A DNA stretch of 64,000 bases from Thermoflavimicrobium daqui (GTDB lineage: Bacteria > Bacillota > Bacilli > Thermoactinomycetales > Thermoactinomycetaceae), in NCBI RefSeq assembly GCF_003313465.1, contig NZ_KZ845665.1, positions 434,001 through 498,000 of the forward strand, in the 5' to 3' direction. Under the pieces are notes generated by a model. The model had not been told where the DNA came from. It was given only the letters and a program-made list of their open reading frames with translations, and searched no databases. Both the position numbers and the translations under genes were made by a program. Shown here piece by piece: positions 1 through 7,600 of the stretch. The stretch's first letter is position 1. Each line of letters begins with the position of its first letter.

Positions 1-32
1 CCTGTCACTAGGATCTTGGTTAACTAGATAAA

Positions 33-75
33 ATCCAACCCTTCTTATAATTAAAAGTAGGGTTGGATTAAGTAT
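33..75 (-). terminator. Rho-independent terminator of the TPR-peptide unit
   Basis: Inverted repeat AATCCAACCCT / AGGGTTGGATT around an AT-rich loop, followed on the minus strand by TTTTAT. It lies about 45 bases after the stop of the small peptide gene and would end a transcript covering the TPR gene and the peptide. Confidence 0.7.
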
Positions 76-116
76 TTTGAATAAATAATGATTTCGATAA
101 AGAGGTAGACTGTCTG

Positions 117-170
117 TTATAATGGTTGATCTGGTGGTGGATCACCAATTATTTGATGTAATAGTTTCAT
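117..170 (-). CDS. Putative short signalling peptide (17 aa) downstream of TPR gene
   Basis: The minus strand reads ATG to TAA encoding MKLLHQIIGDPPPDQPL. A good Shine-Dalgarno sequence (GAAGAGGTGAG) lies a few bases before the ATG. The gene starts about 38 bases after the stop of the TPR-repeat protein on the same strand and before a terminator, so the two are probably co-transcribed. There is no obvious signal peptide, although the first residues are moderately hydrophobic. The DPPxD stretch recurs in other small reading frames at 8937-8990, 8854-8906 and 9016-9090, and a degenerate copy lies at 6150-6188. By analogy with RRNPP systems (Rap, NprR, PlcR, Rgg with small peptides), I infer a cognate signalling peptide. 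No direct evidence of function. Confidence 0.55.
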   Translation of the reverse strand: MKLLHQIIGDPPPDQPL

Positions 171-207
171 GTTCTCACCTCTTCCCAATGGAATATGAAT
201 TTTGAAA

Positions 208-1377
208 TTAATCTCTTGGGGGAAATGTAGTTTGTTTTCGCTTTATATTCTGTTTCACTTCCAATTGTATAGCAACCTGAAAGTATTGGTCTACACATTT
301 TTTATACTTATCTACATTTAGATCTTCATAGCTTTTGGCCATTTTCATTAGTATCTTACTTTGTTGTTCTAAGAGATTATATTTTTCAGCGATTTTCAAT
401 GCCTCTGTATAAAACTTGTTAGCTTTTAGGTTTGACTTTTTTTTCACAAGGAGATCACCCATTGCTACTTTAGAGTCTAGAATATAAAAGTCATTTTTTG
501 ATTGGATACTTAAAGATATGGCTTCCTCTATTGCCGACTGTGACAGCTCTACTTTTTCAGTTTCTAAGTATAATAAACCTAATGATGTATATATTGGTGC
601 GAGTAGGTATTTATTCCTGATCTTGTGTTTTAGCCCCAAAGACGATTTGAAACATATTTCTGCATTTCGAAAGTAACCCTTTTTACTGTAAATATCGGCT
701 AGGGTAGCCCAAAGTTCAAAGGAACGATCATACATTCGATTTATTCGTGCCATTTCGATCCCTTCAAATGCATAGCAAATAGCTTGCTCAAACAGTTCCA
801 ATTTGTTGCATAAGTGAGCTCTCATTTGATATAGATTAAGAACGGTTTCTGAGCTGACGATATGGAGTATTTTAGACCAAATTTTTTCAATTAATGCTAG
901 TGCTTCATCATCTCTGTTTAACTTCTCTAGATAAATCACCTTGTTTATATAAAGGTTATGCTCAATGTAGCTTCGGTTCCCATCATGAACAAAATATTTT
1001 AATCCTTCTTCTACAAAAAATAATGCTTGATCTAGATTGTTTAAACGATGGTGGATTCTACCTAACCCGTTAAAGCTAGCAGCTTTTAGGTTAGTACAAT
1101 TTTTTTCGGGATGACAATCAACTAGTTTTATCGTTTTTTGATAGTGTTCTATGGATTCATTCCATTTTCCAAGACCCTCATAGTATTTCCCTTTTAGATA
1201 AGAAATATCAATGAGTAAAAGGTTATTTTTATCAATGTCCAACTCCCCTAATATTTCCCCTAATATTTCCCATGCTTCTTCAAAGTTAACCATGTCTATA
1301 TAATGACTGGCTTGCTCGAAAAGGAAGAGTAGACTTACATGTACATACAAACTTTGGATTGGGGAAATATAGTCCAA
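208..1377 (-). CDS. TPR-repeat protein, RRNPP-regulator-like, 5'-truncated
   Basis: About 370 residues of tandem helical repeats with TPR spacing (for example LKGKYYEGLGKWNESIEHY, FNGLGRIHHRLNNLDQAL, TSLGLLYLETEKVELSQ), covering almost the whole protein. The family pattern is an N-terminal HTH followed by five to nine TPRs that bind a peptide. Here no HTH is present. The only available start is TTG at 1377, and its first roughly 20 codons are antisense to the PHP domain of the divergent gene; natural TPR sequence begins near position 1320. The gene therefore seems to have lost its 5' end at a rearrangement junction. A homologous but more degraded copy lies at 9122-9450. A tiny peptide gene follows downstream. 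It may be a peptide-binding regulator remnant or a Rap-like protein without DNA-binding function. Confidence 0.6.
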   Translation of the reverse strand: MDYISPIQSLYVHVSLLFLFEQASHYIDMVNFEEAWEILGEILGELDIDKNNLLLIDISYLKGKYYEGLGKWNESIEHYQKTIKLVDCHPEKNCTNLKAASFNGLGRIHHRLNNLDQALFFVEEGLKYFVHDGNRSYIEHNLYINKVIYLEKLNRDDEALALIEKIWSKILHIVSSETVLNLYQMRAHLCNKLELFEQAICYAFEGIEMARINRMYDRSFELWATLADIYSKKGYFRNAEICFKSSLGLKHKIRNKYLLAPIYTSLGLLYLETEKVELSQSAIEEAISLSIQSKNDFYILDSKVAMGDLLVKKKSNLKANKFYTEALKIAEKYNLLEQQSKILMKMAKSYEDLNVDKYKKCVDQYFQVAIQLEVKQNIKRKQTTFPPRD

Positions 1378-3527
1378 CTGAAATCGTCAAAGCTGCCAAA
1401 TTTTTAGGGATAGAAGCAATTGCAATTACAGATTATATGTCAGTTCAAGGATTAGATGAAGCCAATAAGATAGGAAAAAAATTAGGAATATATGTTGTCC
1501 CTGGTATAGAAATACCAGTGAGAGAGTTAGGACAAATAGAAAAAATTATTGGATATGGTGAGGGTTTAAGAAAAGAAAGATTTATTAAATCCTTAAAAAA
1601 CGCTCCTCTCTCAACTAAAAAAACTATTCAATTAATCAAAGATTATCAAGGTATCTCAGTACTTTCATATTCAGAAAGGATACCTTCTATTATTGAACTG
1701 TTGATTGATATGGGATTAGATGGGGTTGAGGTTATTCATCCCTGTTTAACTAAAAAGGAACAAATAAAGTGGAAAATGTTTGCTCGTAAACATCGCTTAT
1801 TATTATTTGGTGGTAGCAATTTTCAGGGCTCTTCTATTAACAATTCCATACTATTAGGACTAGGACATCGGAATTTAAAGAATGTAGATGTCCCTTATGG
1901 GTACTTTACAAGAGGGATTTTAGGAATTAAGCAAGCACCTCTTATGGAAGGAGTTACAGACGTTACTAAACTTACTCTAGAGGAAAAGCTAGGATTAATA
2001 ATAAAGCCCGGCTTTGAGTGGCCAATTGTAAATGATAAGGAAGATCAACGACTTATAAACACATTTGGAATAGGACTAAACAAAATTAACAAAGATCGGA
2101 TTACTGATATAGATAAACTTCAATCTTATTTATCTTATATTATCAACATTAGTTCGGTTCCTGTCATGCTTACCATTAATCAAGAGGGGGGGAGGTTAAA
2201 TACAATTGATTGGGAGAATTTTATTTTGTTTGCAGGCAATAGAGCTATAGGTGCTTTAAATGATGACATGCTTGCGTATGAAGTTGGAGTAGCTATTGGT
2301 CAACAGTTGCGTAGTTTAGGTATAACATGGAACTTGGCTCCGGTTTGTGATGTACTTGATCCAAATAATCCATCATTAGGTAATCGGTGCTTTAGTGAGG
2401 ATCCTAAAAAAGTAGCACTTTTAGCGTCATCTTTTATTAAAGGAATGCAAGAGCAAGGAGTCGCCGCAACAGCTAAACATTTCCCAGGTCTAGGGCATTC
2501 CAATGTCGACTCCCATATAGATATTCCTATTATACCTTCTATTTCTCCTGCACATTTAATTCCATTTATAGAGGCTATCAAAGCAAATGTGTCAAGTATA
2601 ATGGTTAGTAATCTAATTGTGAAAGATATTGATCCTTTTTATCCTGCATTTATGTCAAAAAAAGTTATTGATTATTTAAGACAAGATTTGGGCTTTAATG
2701 GTGTTATAATTACAGAAAATATTAGTATACCTATTTTAAATAAAGTTTATGGAGACATTGGAAAAATAGCAGTAAGGGCGTTTGAAGTTGGAGCAGACAT
2801 TATATTAATTGATCCAGACTTTTCTAAGGAAAAGTATGATTCTAATGCTATGCAAAAAAGTAATGAAAGATCAGCTACACTAAAAATTAAGGTATATGAA
2901 GCACTAAAACAGAGTATTTTAACAGGAAAAATTTCAGAACAGAGATTAAATGAATCAGTAAAGAGAGTTTGGATGTTACGTAAAACTTTTGGGATTAATA
3001 AATTACCTGATATTTCATTGAATAAGCTTAACAAGATACATACTGGATTAGCTAAGAAAATATCTAATAGATGCCTAACAGTTTTTAAAGATAAGGGAAA
3101 TATTGTACCATTAAGGCTTAAACTAAATGAGAAAATATTAGTTTTTAATATACTTCCTATGAAACAGACACGAGCTGATAGTTCATGGAAAAGTACAAGT
3201 AATATCAAGAAAATACTAAACTATTTTCCGGGACACTACTTTGAAATTGATCTAAGAAAAAAAGAAATTCCACCTCTTTTTACTCATGATAAATATATTA
3301 TTATTGGAACATATGATCTTTATTTTTGCGATGATTGTGAAATTAAGTCCTTTTGTTCATTATTGAATATTTTGTCCAAACATAATAAGATTATTGTTCA
3401 TGTTGCATTAGGAACTCCACAAGATCTGATGATAGGTCGTGCTGATTTAAGCATTGCTCTATATAATCCATATGAATTATCGATAGAATCATTATCTGAT
3501 TTTTTAAAGGTAAATTGGACAGTATAA
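1359..3527 (+). CDS. PHP domain - glycoside hydrolase family 3 fusion, 5'-truncated
   Basis: The N-terminal part is a PHP phosphoesterase-like domain. The usual first motif (DLHVHTNFG) is readable in frame at about 1332-1358, upstream of the first usable start (TTG 1359), but no start codon precedes it, so the 5' end is lost. Residues about 200-600 form a GH3 (NagZ-like) beta-N-acetylhexosaminidase domain with NQEGGR, KHFPG and the VDSH dyad. The nucleophile position usually reads TD, but here it is TEN, so Asp is replaced by Glu. A C-terminal Rossmann-like GH3_C domain follows. No signal peptide is visible. The next gene is a UDP-N-acetylhexosamine pyrophosphorylase-like enzyme, suggesting an amino-sugar function. 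The PHP-GH3 architecture is unusual. Activity is uncertain because of the truncation and the substituted nucleophile. Confidence 0.65.
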   Translation: MGKYSPTEIVKAAKFLGIEAIAITDYMSVQGLDEANKIGKKLGIYVVPGIEIPVRELGQIEKIIGYGEGLRKERFIKSLKNAPLSTKKTIQLIKDYQGISVLSYSERIPSIIELLIDMGLDGVEVIHPCLTKKEQIKWKMFARKHRLLLFGGSNFQGSSINNSILLGLGHRNLKNVDVPYGYFTRGILGIKQAPLMEGVTDVTKLTLEEKLGLIIKPGFEWPIVNDKEDQRLINTFGIGLNKINKDRITDIDKLQSYLSYIINISSVPVMLTINQEGGRLNTIDWENFILFAGNRAIGALNDDMLAYEVGVAIGQQLRSLGITWNLAPVCDVLDPNNPSLGNRCFSEDPKKVALLASSFIKGMQEQGVAATAKHFPGLGHSNVDSHIDIPIIPSISPAHLIPFIEAIKANVSSIMVSNLIVKDIDPFYPAFMSKKVIDYLRQDLGFNGVIITENISIPILNKVYGDIGKIAVRAFEVGADIILIDPDFSKEKYDSNAMQKSNERSATLKIKVYEALKQSILTGKISEQRLNESVKRVWMLRKTFGINKLPDISLNKLNKIHTGLAKKISNRCLTVFKDKGNIVPLRLKLNEKILVFNILPMKQTRADSSWKSTSNIKKILNYFPGHYFEIDLRKKEIPPLFTHDKYIIIGTYDLYFCDDCEIKSFCSLLNILSKHNKIIVHVALGTPQDLMIGRADLSIALYNPYELSIESLSDFLKVNWTV

Positions 3528-3584
3528 TCACTAAAGACTAAAAATGAGATGTAAAATGTTTAGACATTATTTATCCTAAATTAA

Positions 3585-3612
3585 AAATCACCATTTCGGT
3601 GTTTTTTTTATA
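3585..3612 (+). terminator. Terminator after PHP-GH3 gene
   Basis: Short stem CACC/GGTG with a 5-base loop followed by eight T residues, 60 bases after the stop codon. Confidence 0.6.
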
Positions 3613-3669
3613 TAATCTGACTTTTAATTTCTTGATGTTATTAAGCTTAATAGCATATAATAAGGATAT

Positions 3670-3724
3670 CTTTTATTACAAATAAGTTACAGAGAGGACC
3701 TTTTATTACAAATATATTACAGAA
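3670..3724 (+). repeat. Two direct repeats of about 25 bp upstream of the UDP-sugar pyrophosphorylase
   Basis: CTTTTATTACAAATAAGTTA and CTTTTATTACAAATATATTA begin 30 bases apart (3670 and 3700) and both continue CAGA. They sit 50-100 bases before the start codon of the next gene, so they may be a regulator-binding site or a simple duplication. The spacing is close to three helical turns. Confidence 0.45.
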
Positions 3725-3774
3725 GTAAAAGTTAAGCTATGGAGGAATGTTAACTAAAAAGGAGTGTATTAAAT

Positions 3775-5142
3775 ATGGTTAATCATATGAAATATAAAAA
3801 GATCAGAAATATATTATTAAGATATCAACAAGAACATTTGCTTAATCATTTATCTGACCTTAGACCTGAAGAGCAGGAAATATTGCTAAGCCAAATAGAT
3901 AGTATTGACTTTAAGCAAATGGAAAACTTATATAGACAAGTTGAAAATAATTTAAATAATAATACTGAAGAGGCTGTATTTAATCCGTTAGAGTCTGTAA
4001 ATTGGCAAGAACTTAGTAATGAGATGAAAGATCATTGTTTTGAATTAGGTATGAACCTAATCAAACAAGGAAAAGTTGGAGTATTAGTTGTTGCAGGAGG
4101 TCAAGGTAGTCGTTTGGGATATGAAGGTCCAAAAGGTACTTATGATATTGGACTACCCTCAAAAAAGTCTTTGTATCAACTTCAAGCAGAGCGCTTATTG
4201 AATCTATCTAATAAGGCAAATAGAGTTATTCCTTGGTATATCATGACTAGTCCAGAAAATCATGAAGCAACTGTCCTTTTCTTTGAATTAAATTCTTTTT
4301 TTGGATATCCACAGGAGGATATTTTTTTCTTTCAGCAAGATGTTCTACCAGCTTTGGATTTGAATGGAAAAATAGTAATGAAAAGCCCAAAAGAAATTTA
4401 TTTGGTTCCAAATGGGAATGGCTGTTGCTTTTCAGCTTTAAAAAGATCTGGAGGATTGAATGACCTAAATAAAAGGGGAATAGAGTGGTTATTTTATTAT
4501 AATATTGATAATGCATTAATAAAAGTAGCAGATCCAGGTTTTATTGGATATTCTCATATGAAGGGTAATCCAATCGCTAGTAAATTTGTTGAGAAAAGAA
4601 ATCCAGATGAAAAGGTAGGGGTATTTGGACTAAAAAATGGTCGTCCTTGTGTAATAGAGTATACCGAATTACCTGAGAGCATGAAATATAAACAAATATC
4701 TACAGGACAATTAATGTTTAACCAAGCAAATATTTCTGTGCACTTATTTCATAAGGATTTTATAGAAGAAATAGCTGATTATGATTTACCCTACAGAGTT
4801 GCTCGAAAGAACTTGAATATTTCTAATGGAAATGTAGATGTATTTAAATTTGAGTTATTTATATTTGATCTGTTTCCATATGCAGATTATATGACAAGTA
4901 TTCAAGTAATTAGAGAAGAAGAATTTGCTCCTGTTAAAAATAAAACGGGACCAGATAGTCCAAGTACAGCTAAAAAGTTAATATTAGACTTACATCATAA
5001 ATGGCTAATACAATCAGGTGTACCATTAGAAATGATTAAAGGTAAATCAGTTGAAATCTCTCCTCTCCTTTCCTATGCAGGTGAAGGGTTAAGTGTAGAG
5101 CTAATAAAAAAATATAGCAATGGGCTCTTGATTTTAGAATAA
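3775..5142 (+). CDS. UTP-dependent sugar-1-phosphate uridylyltransferase, UAP1/UDPGP family
   Basis: A 455-residue protein of the eukaryote-like UDPGP/UAP family, which makes UDP-N-acetylhexosamine or UDP-glucose from UTP and the sugar 1-phosphate. The signature VAGGQGSRLG followed by PKGTYDIGLPSKKS is seen at about residues 108-140. WYIMTSPENH, a glycine-rich PNGNGCCF segment and YYNIDNAL (uridine and metal-binding strand) follow in the expected order. It is not the usual bacterial GlmU or GalU. The start ATG 3775 has AAAGGAGTG 8 bases upstream. It lies after the PHP-GH3 gene with its own promoter-sized gap of 247 bases. Both are very AT-rich, which suggests a shared acquired origin. Substrate preference (GlcNAc versus Glc) cannot be settled by eye. 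Confidence 0.8.
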   Translation: MVNHMKYKKIRNILLRYQQEHLLNHLSDLRPEEQEILLSQIDSIDFKQMENLYRQVENNLNNNTEEAVFNPLESVNWQELSNEMKDHCFELGMNLIKQGKVGVLVVAGGQGSRLGYEGPKGTYDIGLPSKKSLYQLQAERLLNLSNKANRVIPWYIMTSPENHEATVLFFELNSFFGYPQEDIFFFQQDVLPALDLNGKIVMKSPKEIYLVPNGNGCCFSALKRSGGLNDLNKRGIEWLFYYNIDNALIKVADPGFIGYSHMKGNPIASKFVEKRNPDEKVGVFGLKNGRPCVIEYTELPESMKYKQISTGQLMFNQANISVHLFHKDFIEEIADYDLPYRVARKNLNISNGNVDVFKFELFIFDLFPYADYMTSIQVIREEEFAPVKNKTGPDSPSTAKKLILDLHHKWLIQSGVPLEMIKGKSVEISPLLSYAGEGLSVELIKKYSNGLLILE

Positions 5143-5400
5143 CTATCTGAAAAGTGGGTAAGAGAAAAAATATTATAAAAGAAAATAAACGTATCATTTT
5201 TGTTGATCTATTCGGTCGACTTTCTGACTATGTAATTACAGCTTAAAGAAACTAATTATATAAAGTAAACCCTATTTAATGACCACATAATGACCACGCA
5301 ATTTGGTAAGTTAAAGGTAACTTTGAGACTTACGAAAAAACTAAAGTCCGCACTAATATTGGCTTCGATGTACTTTGATTAGCTAGAGTTAGTAAGCGAA

Positions 5401-5450
5401 TTACCTTGACACAGTAGAGGTCGCTAGTTCGATCCTAGTACTTCTCACCA
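5401..5450 (+). tRNA. 3' half of a tRNA-Val(GAC)-like gene (fragment)
   Basis: The sequence shows an anticodon loop TTGACAC (anticodon GAC), a short variable region, a T arm GCTAG-TTCGATC-CTAGT, the acceptor strand ACTTCTC and the ending ACCA. The 5' half (acceptor strand GAGAAGT, D arm) is absent upstream, and the anticodon stem carries a mismatch. It is therefore an integration-site remnant rather than a working tRNA. Confidence 0.6.
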
Positions 5451-5452
5451 AC

Positions 5453-5486
5453 CAAATCCCTTGATATTCAAGGGGTTTTTTGTTAT
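5453..5486 (+). terminator. Terminator behind the tRNA fragment
   Basis: Stem CCCTTGA/TCAAGGG with a 3-base loop followed by GTTTTTTG, directly after the tRNA CCA end, as in a native tRNA terminator. Confidence 0.75.
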
Positions 5487-5650
5487 GCTTGGAAGCTGGT
5501 TTGGGAAAAATAGTGCGAAAATGGGGAAATGACCACATTTTGACCACATAATGATGTGAAAGATTATATGTTAAAGGAACTAAACTACATGGTAGCATCA
5601 TGGAAAAACTATCCTTTTTCAAGGATTGTAAGTCACAACAGCAAGATCTT

Positions 5651-5812
5651 CATGTTTGTCGCGAAACCAACATGCCTGCACTTTTGACTGAGAACGGATT
5701 TATTGATTCAGAATGTGATTCAGTTATTTTAAAAGAAACCGAGAAACTGGATCTTATTGCGGCTCATGTTTTAGCTCTTGATAAAGTATTTGGGTGGAAA
5801 AGAAAGTTATAG
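5651..5812 (+). pseudogene. C-terminal fragment of N-acetylmuramoyl-L-alanine amidase (phage endolysin)
   Basis: The open frame 5600-5812 carries, from about 5660, CRETNMPALLTENGFID and then LKETEKLDLIAAHVLALDKV. This matches the end of Amidase_3 zinc amidases, where the glutamate of the ENGF motif is catalytic. Only about 50 C-terminal residues remain; the catalytic core and metal ligands are missing. The upstream codons (MEKLSFFKDC) are not amidase-like. It is a remnant of a prophage lysis gene next to the attachment-site region. Confidence 0.7.
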
Positions 5813-5914
5813 AAAAGAGGAAATATGGTTAATTAATGCCAATTTAACGACAAATGGTTATGTTGGGATATTTTTTTAGCACTAGTGTTATCAAAAAGTA
5901 GAGTTTCAAATAAA

Positions 5915-5956
5915 AGACGAACCTATTCAGTCATTTTATAGGTTCGTCTATTTTAG
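5915..5956 (+). terminator. Terminator-like hairpin
   Basis: Perfect 12-bp stem AGACGAACCTAT / ATAGGTTCGTCT, then ATTTTAG, 100 bases after the endolysin fragment. The rest of 5957-6140 shows only short broken coding traces that I cannot assign. Confidence 0.55.
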
Positions 5957-6138
5957 TTTCAAAGGATATGTAAATAATGATTTTTCCTATTTGATAGTAA
6001 TAAATACGCTGGATGATGCAACGATGCAGTATAGATAATCCGTTTTATCCAGACATGTATCAAAATAATGGATCACTAGGAAAGATAATTTTATTTTTTC
6101 TTCTTTAAGACAATATGTAGAACTATCCCTTTATCAGT

Positions 6139-6188
6139 TAAGTGCACCTTAATGGTTGATCTGGTGGTGGATCAACCATTATTTGAGG
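6139..6188 (-). pseudogene. Degenerate copy of the DPPxD peptide gene
   Basis: The minus strand encodes PQIMVDPPPDQPL in frame, against the intact HQIIGDPPPDQPL at 117-170. The 25 bases at 6150-6174 are identical to 120-144. The expected start and ribosome-binding site are lost, and the stop is displaced (RCT follows the conserved end). It lies just downstream of a TPR-like fragment on the same strand, keeping the TPR-then-peptide order. Confidence 0.6.
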
Positions 6189-6203
6189 CAGATGATCACG
6201 AAG

Positions 6204-6380
6204 TTATCTGGTGGGCCATTTAAAAGGTATTTTGTTATAAGCAATTCCTCCATTTTTAATATATTTAATAGCTTCCTCAAACATTTTGTGATTTTTATTT
6301 ATTTTCGCTTCTAAGATATATACACTGAGCAAGCTATCGATACTTCTTACGTTTTCTTCTCCATCGTTATAATTTTTCAT
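6204..6380 (-). pseudogene. TPR-protein C-terminal remnant
   Basis: A 58-codon frame on the minus strand (MKNYNDGEENVRSIDSLLSV ... KMFEEAIKYIKNGG) with the helical pattern of a TPR unit. It ends 16 bases before the peptide-gene remnant. Too short to be a working regulator; read as a leftover of a third TPR-peptide cassette. Confidence 0.4.
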
Positions 6381-6497
6381 TCAAAATTATGGTAAGTTTG
6401 CAGCGTCTATAGAGTCTAAGGAAATTAAACAATTCCTCCAATCCTGTAAAAATCCCGGGAGGTTCACAGACTTTATTCTATTTAAAGGTGGTAACCA

Positions 6498-7087
6498 ATG
6501 AAATTAGAACAAAGGCAATCGCCTATTTCAGATTTAGATATCCGTACTAACAATGGAAAGATGCAAATAGGTGGTTATGCCGCAAGATTTCATAAGTTGC
6601 CTATGCCATTATGGGGATTTCGAGAACAGATTCAACCCGGGGCTTTTTCTAAATCTATTCAAGAAAATAACATCAAAGCCTTGTGGAATCATGACTCGAA
6701 CTATCCACTAGGGAGTAGTAAAAGTGGGTCGCTGCGACTCCAATAGGATGAGCAAGGGCTACGATTTGAGCTGGATCTCCCTGATACTTCTTGGGGGAAG
6801 GACATATTTGCATCGATTAAGCGGGGAGATGTAGAAGGGGTCTCTTTGGTTCTCAGGTCATAGAAGATCAGTGGGATCAATCTGATCCAGAGAATATCAT
6901 TCGTACCTTGATTGATGTCAACTTAATTGAGATCTCCCCTACTCCTTTTCCCGTTTATCCATCTACATACGTTGGAATAAGGTCTATACAAGAAGTATAT
7001 ACAGAATTCCTTTCTAAGCAACAGCCATCTGTTCATGTCAATCTATTGTGTAAAAGGTTAGAGTTAGCTGAAAAACTTAGCCCATAG
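6498..7087 (+). pseudogene. HK97-family prohead protease (U35), disrupted
   Basis: The N-terminal 82 codons (GGYAARFHKL, FREQIQPGAF, ALWNHDSNYPLG) match HK97-type prohead proteases, which cleave the capsid scaffold during phage head maturation. A TAG at about 6744 interrupts the frame. It resumes as DEQGLRFELDLPDTSWGKDI and SIKRGDVEGVS. A one-base shift near 6855 is then needed to read QVIEDQWDQSDPENIIRTLI and EISPTPFPVYP, and the frame ends at 7087. So there is one nonsense and one frameshift lesion. AAAGGTGG precedes the ATG. The major capsid gene remnant follows, in normal phage order. Confidence 0.8.
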
Positions 7088-7115
7088 AAGAGCTTTTTTT
7101 ATTAGGAGGAAAAAG

Positions 7116-7330
7116 ATGAGAGATATTGTAGAGATGCGGCAAGCACGAGCTGCCTTAGTAAGTGAAGCTCATAAGATCTTAGATCAAGCCTATGAAGAAA
7201 AAAGAGATTTAACCGCTGAAGAAGAGGAAAAATACAAGCAGCCCAGACCAATACCGCAGGGGGCTATCTTATCCCTACGGATTTTGAGCGAACTCTCATT
7301 CAGAAGCTACTTTCATTTAACAAAGGATGA
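7116..7330 (+). pseudogene. Phage major capsid protein (HK97 fold), internally deleted
   Basis: The start ATG follows AGGAGGAAAAAG. The first 42 residues (MRQARAALVSEAHKILDQA, DLTAEEEEKYKQ) are the coiled N-terminal delta-domain of HK97 capsid proteins. The frame then shifts and reads GGYLIPTDFERTLIQKL, the start of the mature shell domain, before a stop. A central segment and the whole C-terminal shell domain are deleted. Confidence 0.75.
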
Positions 7331-7543
7331 TAGCACAGAAAAAAGCCCGAACCCTCCACGAAGACCACGGATGGGATTGGGCTTTGTTAATGTATGTTGG
7401 TTTGGTTATGTTAGGCTTCAATGAAGATACATTTTGGAGATGTAGTCAAACGGAAGTTGCTTGCACTACTTGAAGTCCATAAAAGAATAAATAGTATCGA
7501 GGCTGAGGAAGAAAAGGCTGTATTTATTGATCAAGTTTTATGA
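7327..7543 (+). pseudogene. Phage tail assembly chaperone-like remnant, frameshifted
   Basis: One frame reads ARTLHEDHGWDWALLMYVGL and LGFNEDTFWR. After a one-base shift the next frame reads KRKLLALLEVHKRINSIEAE up to TGA 7543. The FW-R ... LLALLxVH pattern is typical of small proteins between tail-tube and tape-measure genes in siphophages. Such genes can use programmed frameshifting, but the fusion directly onto the capsid remnant and the lack of a proper start argue for decay. Confidence 0.55.
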
Positions 7544-7600
7544 TAAAAGGAGATGTTTCTTATCTTGGTATGCTGTTGAGTCTTTATTTGGTAAAGGTAT

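Larger units (their letters stand above)
5280..5550. other. Phage attachment region: tRNA 3' fragment flanked by TGACCACA repeats
   Basis: Two pairs of the short repeat TGACCACA lie at 5280-5300 and 5530-5550, on either side of a tRNA 3' fragment (5401-5450). Closely spaced short repeats flanking a tRNA-derived core resemble integrase arm-type sites around an attachment core. No integrase gene is present. The stretch from 5143 to 5400 otherwise shows nothing I can assign. Confidence 0.45.

Noticed and set aside
5401-5622. Minus-strand frame ending VRSTRIELATSTVSR as a protein
   Set aside because: It is the antisense of a tRNA 3' end; such frames are common false genes at integration sites.
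7327-7543. Programmed translational frameshift in the tail chaperone
   Set aside because: No clear slippery heptamer at the shift, and the gene is fused to a deleted capsid gene in a dead prophage.
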